9,004 bases of DNA from Bacteroidota bacterium (GTDB lineage Bacteria > Bacteroidota > Bacteroidia > Flavobacteriales > Flavobacteriaceae): the NCBI GenBank assembly GCA_006227965.1, contig SBFL01000273.1:1-9004 (forward strand), written 5' to 3'. A program made the translations under genes and the position numbers. The notes under the pieces were generated by a model. The model was not told where the DNA came from. It saw nothing but the letters and a program-made list of their open reading frames with translations, and did no database searches. Shown in pieces: positions 1-5,620 of the stretch (position 1 is its first letter; each line of letters starts with the position of its first letter).

Positions 1-237
1 CCTGCCTGCGTATCTGCCCACACAGGCCCCAATTGAATAGGGGTCTTTAAGGTAATCCTGTGGGTCATCTTTGCCGATCACAAGATCCATCCAGGAGCCT
101 TCCCCGGTGCGAAATCTGAGTTTACTGATGATAGCCCCGTAATTAAGGGCTTCAAGGGAGAGCACCTCATTATTTATGCTAACTTGTTCCAAGGGGAATG
201 GAAAAATATTTCTTAAAAGTAGGCTTTTTTGCAACAC
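1..237 (-). CDS. galM: Aldose 1-epimerase (mutarotase), N-terminal fragment
   Basis: This is the N-terminal part of a gene that runs off the left edge of the window. It was found by translating the minus strand; 78 codons are open from a TTG at 232-234, or 79 from a GTG at 235-237. The fragment carries the typical N-terminal blocks of aldose 1-epimerases: NYGAIISKL (residues 31-39 counted from the TTG), then DLVIGKDD with QDYL, then the GACVGRYAGR stretch at the window edge, corresponding to the family VGRYANR motif. The family interconverts alpha and beta anomers of hexoses and is usually cytoplasmic or exported; no signal peptide is visible here. The catalytic His and Glu lie outside the window. 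No ATG is available near the N terminus, so the start is a guess between GTG and TTG. The 5' end overlaps the -35 box of the divergent sigma-factor promoter. Family assignment is fairly secure; exact substrate is unknown. Confidence 0.8.
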   Translation of the reverse strand, partial: MLQKSLLLRNIFPFPLEQVSINNEVLSLEALNYGAIISKLRFRTGEGSWMDLVIGKDDPQDYLKDPYSIGACVGRYAGR

Positions 238-257
238 ACAGATTTTTAACCCGTCTA
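230..257 (+). promoter_or_regulatory. ECF-sigma-type promoter of the sigma operon
   Basis: TGCAAC at 230-235 and CGTCTA at 252-257 are separated by 16 bases. This matches the general layout of extracytoplasmic-function sigma promoters (an AAC-containing -35 box, 16-17 bases, a CGTC-type -10 box). It sits directly upstream of the sigma gene, which suggests that the sigma factor transcribes its own operon. Transcription would begin at about 262-266, giving a very short leader. The -35 box overlaps the start region of the divergent epimerase gene. The match is seen directly; autoregulation is inferred. Confidence 0.65.
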
Positions 258-285
258 TTAGGGTGACAACTTAAAACAACCAACA

Positions 286-846
286 CTGGAAACGACGGCA
301 ACGATCCCGACAGACCTGATCGAGCAGTGCAGGAAGCATAACCGCAGGGCCCAGCTGACCCTGTACCGGCAATACGCCCATGGGATGTTTTGTGTGGCCA
401 TGCGGTTTGTCAAGAACACGGCAGATGCAGAGGACATAACTCAGGAGGCATTTATAAAGGCCTTTCAGAGAATAGATCAGTTCGAGGGCAATGTCACCTT
501 CGGAGCCTGGCTGAAACGCATCGTGGTCAACCGGAGCATAGATTTCCTGAAGTCCAGAAAACAACAATTCGTGGAATTGCAGGAAAACCGGCTCAGCATC
601 GTGCAGGAACAGGAAGACTGGAGCGTGGATCAGGAGGTACAGGTGGAAACTGTAAAAGCTGCCATGGAGGAATTGCCGGACAAATACAGGTATGTGGTTC
701 AACTTTACCTGGTTGAAGGGTACGACCACCAGGAGATTTCAGAAATCCTGGACCTCAGGGAGACCACCTGCCGGACCCGACTGATGCGCGGGAAGCAATA
801 CCTAAAAGAACTATTAAATCAACGAAGAGATGTCGCAGGATCTTAG
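286..846 (+). CDS. RNA polymerase ECF-family sigma factor
   Basis: A sigma-70 family protein of the ECF group, which directs RNA polymerase to alternative promoters. Counting from the CTG at 286 (186 residues), region 2 spans roughly residues 24-92, including the segment with MRFVKNTADAEDITQEAFIKAF, and region 4 spans roughly 125-175, with the LPDKYRYVVQLYLVEGYDHQEISEIL helix-turn-helix start. The linker between them is short, as is normal for ECF factors. The first ATG in frame is at 385, but conserved region 2 sequence (QLTLYRQYAHG) begins before it, so the real start must be upstream. The frame is open back to a TAG at 259. Only non-standard codons are available there: TTA at 271 and CTG at 286; 286 was chosen provisionally. 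Starting at 385 would leave 153 residues and remove the first helix of region 2. The stop overlaps the next gene by 17 bases, so the two are probably translationally coupled. Confidence 0.9.
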   Translation: METTATIPTDLIEQCRKHNRRAQLTLYRQYAHGMFCVAMRFVKNTADAEDITQEAFIKAFQRIDQFEGNVTFGAWLKRIVVNRSIDFLKSRKQQFVELQENRLSIVQEQEDWSVDQEVQVETVKAAMEELPDKYRYVVQLYLVEGYDHQEISEILDLRETTCRTRLMRGKQYLKELLNQRRDVAGS

Positions 847-1417
847 AGAATTATTCAAATCGGAACGGAGTCGGGAATATCCGATGCCAGAGGGACATGA
901 GGCCCGGTTCGAGGCACGCCTGGAGCAGGCCTTCCGGCAAAAAACAGGCCGGCCTTTCTTCTGGCTGGGGATCGCGGCTTCAGTAGTTGCCCTGCTCGGG
1001 ATGGCATTCTGGTTCTTTCAGAAGGACCCCGTACTCCCTGTAGGGGAGGATGCCCTGGTAGAGGAACAATCGGATACGATAAGTTCCCCTGCCACGCTTT
1101 CCCTGGGAGACCTTTCTCCTGATTTGAGGAAACTGGAGGAATACTACACTGCCAGTATTAACCTGGAACTGGCCAGTCTGAATATCTCTGACGAGAACAG
1201 GGAGATGGCCGATAATTTTATCTCCAGGCTGAGCGAACTGAATTCGGAGTATGAACAACTCAATGAAGAACTGAACGAAATTGGGCCCAATGAACAGACC
1301 ATAACGGCCATGATAAAAAATTTGCAGTACCGGTTGCAATTATTACTGAAGTTAAAAGAGAAATTAAACGAATTAAAATCATCAAAAAATGAAACAGTCC
1401 AAGCAAGCAGTATCTAA
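830..1417 (+). CDS. Single-pass membrane protein, probable anti-sigma factor
   Basis: A 195-residue protein whose layout fits a membrane anti-sigma factor. It has a charged cytoplasmic segment of about 42 residues, one transmembrane helix at about 43-63 (FFWLGIAASVVALLGMAFWFF region) and a periplasmic part that is acidic at 70-90 and then strongly helical, with probable coiled coils at about 120-150 and 155-185. No zinc-binding HxxxCxxC motif is present, so it is not a classic zinc anti-sigma factor. The anti-sigma role is inferred from position: it starts inside the end of the sigma gene (17-base overlap) and its own end overlaps the next gene by 29 bases. Such sigma/membrane-protein pairs are common in Bacteroidetes. 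An alternative is a structural coiled-coil envelope protein that senses or binds the product of the downstream gene. Confidence 0.75.
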   Translation: MSQDLRELFKSERSREYPMPEGHEARFEARLEQAFRQKTGRPFFWLGIAASVVALLGMAFWFFQKDPVLPVGEDALVEEQSDTISSPATLSLGDLSPDLRKLEEYYTASINLELASLNISDENREMADNFISRLSELNSEYEQLNEELNEIGPNEQTITAMIKNLQYRLQLLLKLKEKLNELKSSKNETVQASSI

Positions 1418-2822
1418 ACTGCTATTAATGGCGGGAGTCATCGGAATTACTTCCGCCGTCACAGGTCAGGAATCCAGGACCTACAGGGAAAATTTCAAGG
1501 TAAACCCGGATGTGGTGGTCGAGCTGAACACCAGCTATGCGGATATCGAATTTGAAACATGGAACAAGAATGAAGTTTTGGTTGAGGCCACTGTGGAACT
1601 CCAGGGTGCCTCCGCGGAAGAAGCAGTGGCTTACTTCGGCAAGGAAGGTGTTGAAATCCTTGGGAATAGTTCCGAGGTACAGGTTAGGACCCAGGCAGAG
1701 CGGTGGGAATTCCATTTTGCCAATAACATGGATTTCAACTTTGAGGATTTTGATGTTGTCGTACCTGAAATACCGGATGTAGCCCCCATGGTGGCAGAGA
1801 TCATGGAACAGCTACCCCAAATAGTCAGTATGCCCCCTATGCCCCCTATGCCCCCTATGCCGAAAAAGGGATTCGATTACGAGGCCTACAAAAAAGATGG
1901 TGAGAAGTACATGAAGAAATGGCAAAAAGAATTTGAAAAGGAGTTTGACGAAGAGTATCGGGAGGAATTTGAGGCCTGGAGCCGGGAGATTGAGGCAAGG
2001 GCAAAGGAAATGGAGGCCCGTATGGAGGAGAATGAAGCGCTCCGGGAGGAAATGCGTGAAGTTCGAGAGAAGCAGCGAGAAGAGATGGCCAAACAGAGGG
2101 AAGAGATGCGGGGACAAATGGAAGAAGCGCGCCAGCAAGCCAGAGAGGCACGAGAAGAAGCGCGCAAGTCCAAGGTCTTTTATATGAGGGGAGAAGGCGG
2201 AAACAGAAATTTCACAATTAAAAAGACCATCAAGATCAAAATGCCCAAAGGAGCACGCCTTAAACTCAACGTGCGCCACGGCGAAGTAAAATTGGCGGCT
2301 AATGCCCTGAACACTAAAGCAACCTTGTCTTACGCAAGGTTGCTTGCCACCAACATCGATGGGGAGAAAACGAATATTCTTGCGCGATATACCCCGGTGG
2401 CTGTCAAGCGCTGGAATGGCGGTCGGCTGCAGGCAGATTATTCAGAAGGGGTTCAACTCGATGAGGTCGTCGGGCTAAACCTCGAGGCCAATTCCTCTGT
2501 GATCAGCATAGACCGGTTGTTGCAGGAGGCTACCATCAACAACCGGATGGGAGCCCTGACGATCCTCTCGGTAGCGGAGGATTTCAGCAATATTGCGGTG
2601 AAGGTAGAATACGGGGAGTTTAGCTGTAATCTGCCCCGGAGTGCTTACCGCATACAGGTTACCAACGACCGTTCTGAGGTGAACTATCCTGATTTCATAC
2701 GTTGGAGCAATCCGCTAAATGAAGGGCTAACCACCGTGCGTAATGGCTTCAGCCAACAAAAGGACAGCGGTCGCTCGATCCTTATCAATGCGGCGTTCAG
2801 CAACCTCGACCTTAAGAAGTAA
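1389..2822 (+). CDS. Exported protein with beta-rich ends and a long charged helix (DUF4097-like)
   Basis: A 477-residue protein of unproven function. Residues 1-27 look like a Sec signal peptide (basic start, hydrophobic LLLMAGVIGITSAV, then Gln) and no lipobox is present, so it is probably periplasmic or surface located. Residues 30-125 and 270-477 are rich in alternating polar and hydrophobic residues with short Asn/Gly turns, resembling the repetitive beta folds of DUF4097-type putative adhesins. Between them are a proline-methionine linker (MPP repeated at 148-156) and about 100 residues (roughly 162-262) made almost wholly of Glu, Lys, Arg, Gln, Ala and Met, which should form a long isolated helix or coiled coil. 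REEM occurs three times (219, 231-offset copy at 230, and 237). The gene overlaps the putative anti-sigma gene by 29 bases, so it is the third gene of the sigma operon and perhaps its main output or its sensor partner. The start is A-rich with no Shine-Dalgarno sequence. Confidence 0.8.
   Translation: MKQSKQAVSKLLLMAGVIGITSAVTGQESRTYRENFKVNPDVVVELNTSYADIEFETWNKNEVLVEATVELQGASAEEAVAYFGKEGVEILGNSSEVQVRTQAERWEFHFANNMDFNFEDFDVVVPEIPDVAPMVAEIMEQLPQIVSMPPMPPMPPMPKKGFDYEAYKKDGEKYMKKWQKEFEKEFDEEYREEFEAWSREIEARAKEMEARMEENEALREEMREVREKQREEMAKQREEMRGQMEEARQQAREAREEARKSKVFYMRGEGGNRNFTIKKTIKIKMPKGARLKLNVRHGEVKLAANALNTKATLSYARLLATNIDGEKTNILARYTPVAVKRWNGGRLQADYSEGVQLDEVVGLNLEANSSVISIDRLLQEATINNRMGALTILSVAEDFSNIAVKVEYGEFSCNLPRSAYRIQVTNDRSEVNYPDFIRWSNPLNEGLTTVRNGFSQQKDSGRSILINAAFSNLDLKK
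1830..1862 (+). repeat. Tandem 9-base repeat encoding Met-Pro-Pro
   Basis: Three exact copies of ATGCCCCCT lie at 1830-1838, 1839-1847 and 1848-1856, followed by a partial copy ATGCCG to 1862. They encode MPPMPPMPPMP in the linker before the charged helix of the exported protein. Because the unit is a multiple of three, gain or loss of copies by slippage would change linker length without breaking the frame. Confidence 0.9.
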
Positions 2823-2906
2823 TCCCTCCCAAAAGGCTTCCCGGAGTGCCATAGATTGCTGGCTGTACTAACTCCAACGCATCATCAGAAGCCGCCCCCG
2901 GCACCG

Positions 2907-3605
2907 TCAGTGTGCATTTTCCTTCAGATATTCCGGAAAATTTTTCTTGAATCGGTTCAGGCGTGGAATGGAAACGCTTTGAATATATGGGTTTTCAGGG
3001 TGCCTGCTCTCGTAGTCCTGGTGGTACTCTTCCGCCCTGTAAAATTTTGTAAACGGAGTGATTTCCGTGACGATGGGCTGGTCATAGACATTGTTTTCCG
3101 CCAGGGCATCGATATAGGTGCGAATGATCTTCTGTTCCGCTTCGTTCTTAAAAAAGGCGATGGACCGGTATTGCCGCCCCTGGTCCGGCCCCTGACGGTT
3201 CAGGGTAGTGGGGTCGTGTGAACCGAAAAAAACCTGAACCAGTTCCAAAAAGCTGATAACCTCCGGGTCGTAGTAAACCGCCACTGTTTCGGCGTGTCCT
3301 GTGCGTCCGTAGCTAACCTGTTCATAGGTAGGGTTCTCCTCAGGGCCACCGGCATATCCTGAGACCACCTCTGCCACTCCTTTGACGCTTTCGAAGATGG
3401 CTTCCACGCACCAAAAGCACCCACTGGCAAAGTAGGCCGTTTCGTATTCGGAAAGGTCCTGCTGCGGCCTGGGCAGCTCTACGGATTTTTCCGTGGGTTG
3501 GGAATCGGGTTGTTTTTTTTCTCTGGACTGACAGGAGGTAACCGACATCACTGCCAGGACCAAAATGAGGTAATTCAGACTCTTTTTCATGGGTTGCACA
3601 TTCAT
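2907..3605 (-). CDS. msrA: Peptide methionine sulfoxide reductase MsrA, lipoprotein form
   Basis: MsrA reduces the S epimer of methionine sulfoxide in oxidised proteins back to methionine. The 232-residue product has the family signature GCFWC at 62-66, with Cys63 as the catalytic residue, followed by SGYAGG (82-87), YEQVSYGRTGHAE (94-106), and HDPTTLNRQGPDQGRQYRS (130-148). The N terminus is a lipoprotein signal: a basic and hydrophobic stretch ending in SVTSC with Cys25, then a Ser/Gln/Lys-rich linker to about residue 50. The enzyme is therefore probably anchored in the envelope facing the periplasm. The only cysteines are 25, 63 and 66, so Cys66 is the only candidate resolving cysteine once Cys25 is lipidated. 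Two starts are possible: the ATG at 3605 or the ATG at 3590, which gives a more usual lipoprotein start (MKKSLNYL). The gene converges with the sigma operon and is divergent from the M23 peptidase. Confidence 0.95.
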   Translation of the reverse strand: MNVQPMKKSLNYLILVLAVMSVTSCQSREKKQPDSQPTEKSVELPRPQQDLSEYETAYFASGCFWCVEAIFESVKGVAEVVSGYAGGPEENPTYEQVSYGRTGHAETVAVYYDPEVISFLELVQVFFGSHDPTTLNRQGPDQGRQYRSIAFFKNEAEQKIIRTYIDALAENNVYDQPIVTEITPFTKFYRAEEYHQDYESRHPENPYIQSVSIPRLNRFKKNFPEYLKENAH

Positions 3606-3612
3606 TTTTTTT

Positions 3613-3620
3613 CGAAAATA
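3613..3620 (-). promoter_or_regulatory. msrA: Possible -7 promoter box for msrA
   Basis: On the minus strand the sequence TATTTTCG lies just upstream of the msrA start. It is one base from the Bacteroidetes housekeeping -7 consensus TAnnTTTG and is followed by an A run. Transcription from here would give a very short leader, better matched to the inner ATG at 3590. No clear -33 box was identified, so this is a weak call. Confidence 0.25.
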
Positions 3621-3773
3621 CGAAGTCAGGGCAGCACCCCTGCTTTAAAAAATGTTAATTCTCTTGATGTTGCCCCCTTGCCAGGTCCGGATTTCGGATC
3701 CACGCACAAAGGTCGGCAGGACCTGTTTCTGAATAGCCCGATTTCACTATTTTGCAGGCAATTCTGTCAGCAT

Positions 3774-4418
3774 ATGCAGGCACACCCCATTCTCGACCCC
3801 GGGATCCCCCTCTCAGCCTACAGAAAGGTGGATCTTTCGGTAACTAATTCCCGCCTGGGCGATGCCCTTTCCGGGGTGAGTCGCTGTCAGGCCTTTTTAG
3901 CAGCCTTCCTCCGGGAAGAAAACGGGCAGGTTGCCTGGGGGGGATATTTAGAAAAAAGGGAGCTGTACCGGGATTTTAAACATTTCAATCCGGCTGGAGG
4001 GCAAGCCAGGGAATATCATCTCGGAGTTGATTTTTGGGCAGGAGCGGGGACCGGCGTTTACGCTCCCTGGGATGGCACGGTACACAGTTGGGCGCACCGG
4101 ACCTCACCTGGTGACTACGGCCCCGTAATTCTTTTCGAACACCGGTTGGATAATGTGACGGTATATTCACTTTTTGGTCACCTGTCCATGGCCAGTCTTC
4201 AGGGGTTGTACGAAGGAAAACCAATTCGCAGGGGAGACCTGATCGGACATCTGGGATCCTCAGGGGAAAACGGGGGATACGCCCCTCACCTGCACTTTCA
4301 GCTCATGTACCACCTGCAGGATTTCCGGGGAGATTATCCGGGGGTATGCACCCTCTCAGACCTTCTGTTTTTCAGTGAGAATTGCCCGGATCCGATTCAA
4401 ATGCTGCGGTATTTCTGA
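3774..4418 (+). CDS. M23-family metallopeptidase (LytM type)
   Basis: A zinc endopeptidase of the M23 family, which cuts glycine-containing or peptide cross-links of peptidoglycan. From the ATG at 3774 the product has 214 residues. Metal ligands are complete: His82 and Asp86 in HLGVD, and His174 in PHLHFQ, with His172 and His136 (FGHLS) as the further active-site histidines. The family segments VYAPWDGTVHS (95-105), GDYGPVILFEH (113-123) and GDYPGVC (186-192) are present. An N-terminal block with VTNSRLGD and GGYLEKRELY is typical of a cytoplasmic-looking Bacteroidetes subgroup that has no signal peptide; none is seen here either. The frame is open much further upstream (to 3498), but that part is antisense to msrA and reads as noise. 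A few residues before 3774 (for example FCRQFCQH) could belong to the protein if a rare start codon is used. No Shine-Dalgarno sequence precedes the ATG. Confidence 0.85.
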   Translation: MQAHPILDPGIPLSAYRKVDLSVTNSRLGDALSGVSRCQAFLAAFLREENGQVAWGGYLEKRELYRDFKHFNPAGGQAREYHLGVDFWAGAGTGVYAPWDGTVHSWAHRTSPGDYGPVILFEHRLDNVTVYSLFGHLSMASLQGLYEGKPIRRGDLIGHLGSSGENGGYAPHLHFQLMYHLQDFRGDYPGVCTLSDLLFFSENCPDPIQMLRYF

Positions 4419-4535
4419 GCCCTCAACAACGATAAACGAAGATTTTATCCGCTGAAAGGCATGGGGCTGACTCACCGGTAATCGATGCTTTTGAACCACT
4501 TGCCGAAGCTTTTTCCACATATCTGAAAAGCACTT

Positions 4536-4590
4536 CCTTTTAACGATAAATCCTGCGACATCCCCTCTGGAACCCGTTAAAAGGCAGGAT
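4536..4590 (+). repeat. Inverted repeats in the leader of the small secreted protein gene
   Basis: CCTTTTAACG at 4536-4545 is perfectly complementary to CGTTAAAAGG at 4575-4584, with 29 bases between. Inside that loop ATCCTGC (4550-4556) is perfectly complementary to GCAGGAT (4584-4590), just beyond the first stem. The two pairings interleave. The four-base link 4546-4549 is too short to let both stems form as a full pseudoknot, so they would most likely be alternatives. No U-run follows, so it does not look like an intrinsic terminator. The rest of the 4419-4604 gap also holds TGCTTTT (4486-4492) facing AAAAGCA (4526-4532), and AACGATAAA twice (4428-4436 and 4542-4550). Function unknown; chance is possible. 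Confidence 0.5.
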
Positions 4591-4604
4591 CAAAAGAATT
4601 TTCG

Positions 4605-4844
4605 ATGAAGGCATATTTCACCCCGATGCTAGTACTGCTTATTGCTGTTTCTGCCTTGGGGCAGCAGCGCAAACCCGTAACAAGGGTTGAAACCATCACC
4701 ATGAAAATTGTGCCGGTGTCAGGGTTCCTGAAGAAAAAAGTTCCCGAGACGGTGCCGGTAGTGCGGTTGTACAGGCGCCCCCATGCCAGGGTAAAAAAGG
4801 CACTGAGCTTCACCACCCCGGAGCACCGACCAAAATTTGCCTAA
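4605..4844 (+). CDS. Small secreted basic protein, hypothetical
   Basis: A 79-residue product with no recognised family. Residues 1-20 form a good Sec signal peptide (MKAYF start, hydrophobic LVLLIAVSA core, ALGQ cleavage region). The mature part of about 59 residues is strongly basic, with two valine-rich segments (near 25-36 and 46-53) and a C-terminal third containing VRLYRRPHARVKKALSF. The composition and the clean signal peptide argue for a real gene, and the ending resembles short exported proteins of other flavobacteria, although I cannot name a family. It follows a 186-base gap with inverted repeats, so it may have its own regulated leader. Its TAA (4842-4844) overlaps the TAG of the convergent hydrolase gene in the shared four bases CTAA. 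No Shine-Dalgarno sequence is visible. Confidence 0.65.
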   Translation: MKAYFTPMLVLLIAVSALGQQRKPVTRVETITMKIVPVSGFLKKKVPETVPVVRLYRRPHARVKKALSFTTPEHRPKFA

Positions 4845-5551
4845 GGGCCGGTCCGGTTCCACCCTTTGACCGCCGGACTTAGGATTTCCCAGACATTTTC
4901 TGCCACGATCCGGTGACCTTCCGCCGTTGGATGTATGCCATCGTCCTGGTTGAGTTCCGGAACCCCACCTACGCCATCTAGCAGAAATGGGATGAGCAGA
5001 ACCTGATGTTTCTCGGCCAGTTCGGGGAAGATCTTTCTGAATGAAACCGTGTATTCAGGACCCATATTCGGGGGAAGTTGCATTCCTGCAAGAACAATCC
5101 GGGCTTCCGGGTATTTCTTTCGGACCGTCAGGATCATCGCCTCCAGGTTTTTCCGCGTCTCCTCGAGGGGAATGCCCCTTAACCCATCATTGGCCCCGAG
5201 TTCCAGGACAAAAACATCTACTGGTTGGCGGAGTACCCAATCCAGCCGGTTACGACCACTGGCTGTGGTTTCCCCGCTGAGCCCTGCATTTATGACCTCG
5301 AAGGAATATCCCAGGGAGTCCAGCCGCCGTCCAATAAGGGATGGGAAGGCCAGATTCGGATCCAGACCTAACCCGGCTGTGAGGGAATCCCCGAAAAACA
5401 GGATGGTCTGTCCCTTCCGGGCCACGGCAGCTGCATTTTGCTCCGAAGGTGCCGATTTCCCGTTCCCGGGGTCTTTCTGACCTTTGTCATCCCCACAGCC
5501 CATGAGGATCAAAACGAAAAAAATATAACGAAACTTTAAGAATCTACCCAT
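4841..5551 (-). CDS. tesA: SGNH/GDSL hydrolase lipoprotein, TesA-like esterase
   Basis: A 236-residue esterase of the SGNH superfamily, close to the TesA arylesterase/lysophospholipase/thioesterase group. The blocks are complete: GDSL at 54-57 with nucleophile Ser56, the block II glycine near 90-93 (NAGLSGETTA), GAND at 119-122 with Asn121, and DGIHP at 204-208 giving Asp204 and His207. The N terminus is a lipoprotein signal with lipobox LMGC and Cys19, followed by an Asp/Lys/Gly/Ser-rich tether to about residue 45. The enzyme should therefore be membrane-anchored outside the cytoplasm, whereas E. coli TesA is a soluble periplasmic protein. An AGGA at 5559-5562 sits 7 bases before the ATG and supports this start. 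It is divergent from the YbbA/YbbP-type transporter genes, the same arrangement as tesA-ybbA-ybbP in E. coli, so it probably acts with that transporter on acyl-ester or lipid-like substrates. Exact substrate unknown. Confidence 0.93.
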   Translation of the reverse strand: MGRFLKFRYIFFVLILMGCGDDKGQKDPGNGKSAPSEQNAAAVARKGQTILFFGDSLTAGLGLDPNLAFPSLIGRRLDSLGYSFEVINAGLSGETTASGRNRLDWVLRQPVDVFVLELGANDGLRGIPLEETRKNLEAMILTVRKKYPEARIVLAGMQLPPNMGPEYTVSFRKIFPELAEKHQVLLIPFLLDGVGGVPELNQDDGIHPTAEGHRIVAENVWEILSPAVKGWNRTGP

Positions 5552-5558
5552 CCGGATT

Positions 5559-5562
5559 TCCT
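5559..5562 (-). promoter_or_regulatory. tesA: Shine-Dalgarno sequence of the TesA-like gene
   Basis: On the minus strand AGGA lies 7 bases upstream of the ATG at 5551. It is the clearest ribosome-binding site in the window; most other starts here have none. It lies inside the 69-base divergent region (5552-5620) shared with the ABC transporter operon. Confidence 0.6.
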
Positions 5563-5620
5563 GTTTATTTGGTTTCTATTGTGTATTTTTTGCGGCCGGT
5601 TAACGGACTTAAACCAATCT

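Noticed and set aside
271..729. 152-codon minus-strand open frame opposite the sigma gene
   Set aside because: It is antisense to conserved sigma regions 2 and 4 and its residues look random (His, Phe and Pro rich); no family likeness.
1812..2279. Minus-strand open frames opposite the charged helix
   Set aside because: The low-complexity GAG/AGA/AAG codons of the helix lack stops on the other strand; the Phe/Leu/Ser-rich readings are artefacts of that bias.
2823..2906. Possible bidirectional terminator between the sigma operon and msrA
   Set aside because: Short complementary pieces exist (GGCTTC with GAAGCC, GTGCC with GGCAC), but they interleave, have long loops and no U-run.
3498..3773. 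Upstream extension of the M23 peptidase frame
   Set aside because: The first part is antisense to msrA and the remainder has no family likeness; the domain starts after the ATG at 3774.
4536..4590. Classical H-type pseudoknot
   Set aside because: With both stems formed, the four-base link 4546-4549 would have to span some 16 base pairs, which is not feasible; alternative stems are more plausible.
5579..5620. Earlier ATG for the ABC ATPase
   Set aside because: The extra 14 residues are Cys-containing and unlike family N termini; MSKILNV at 5621 is the usual beginning.
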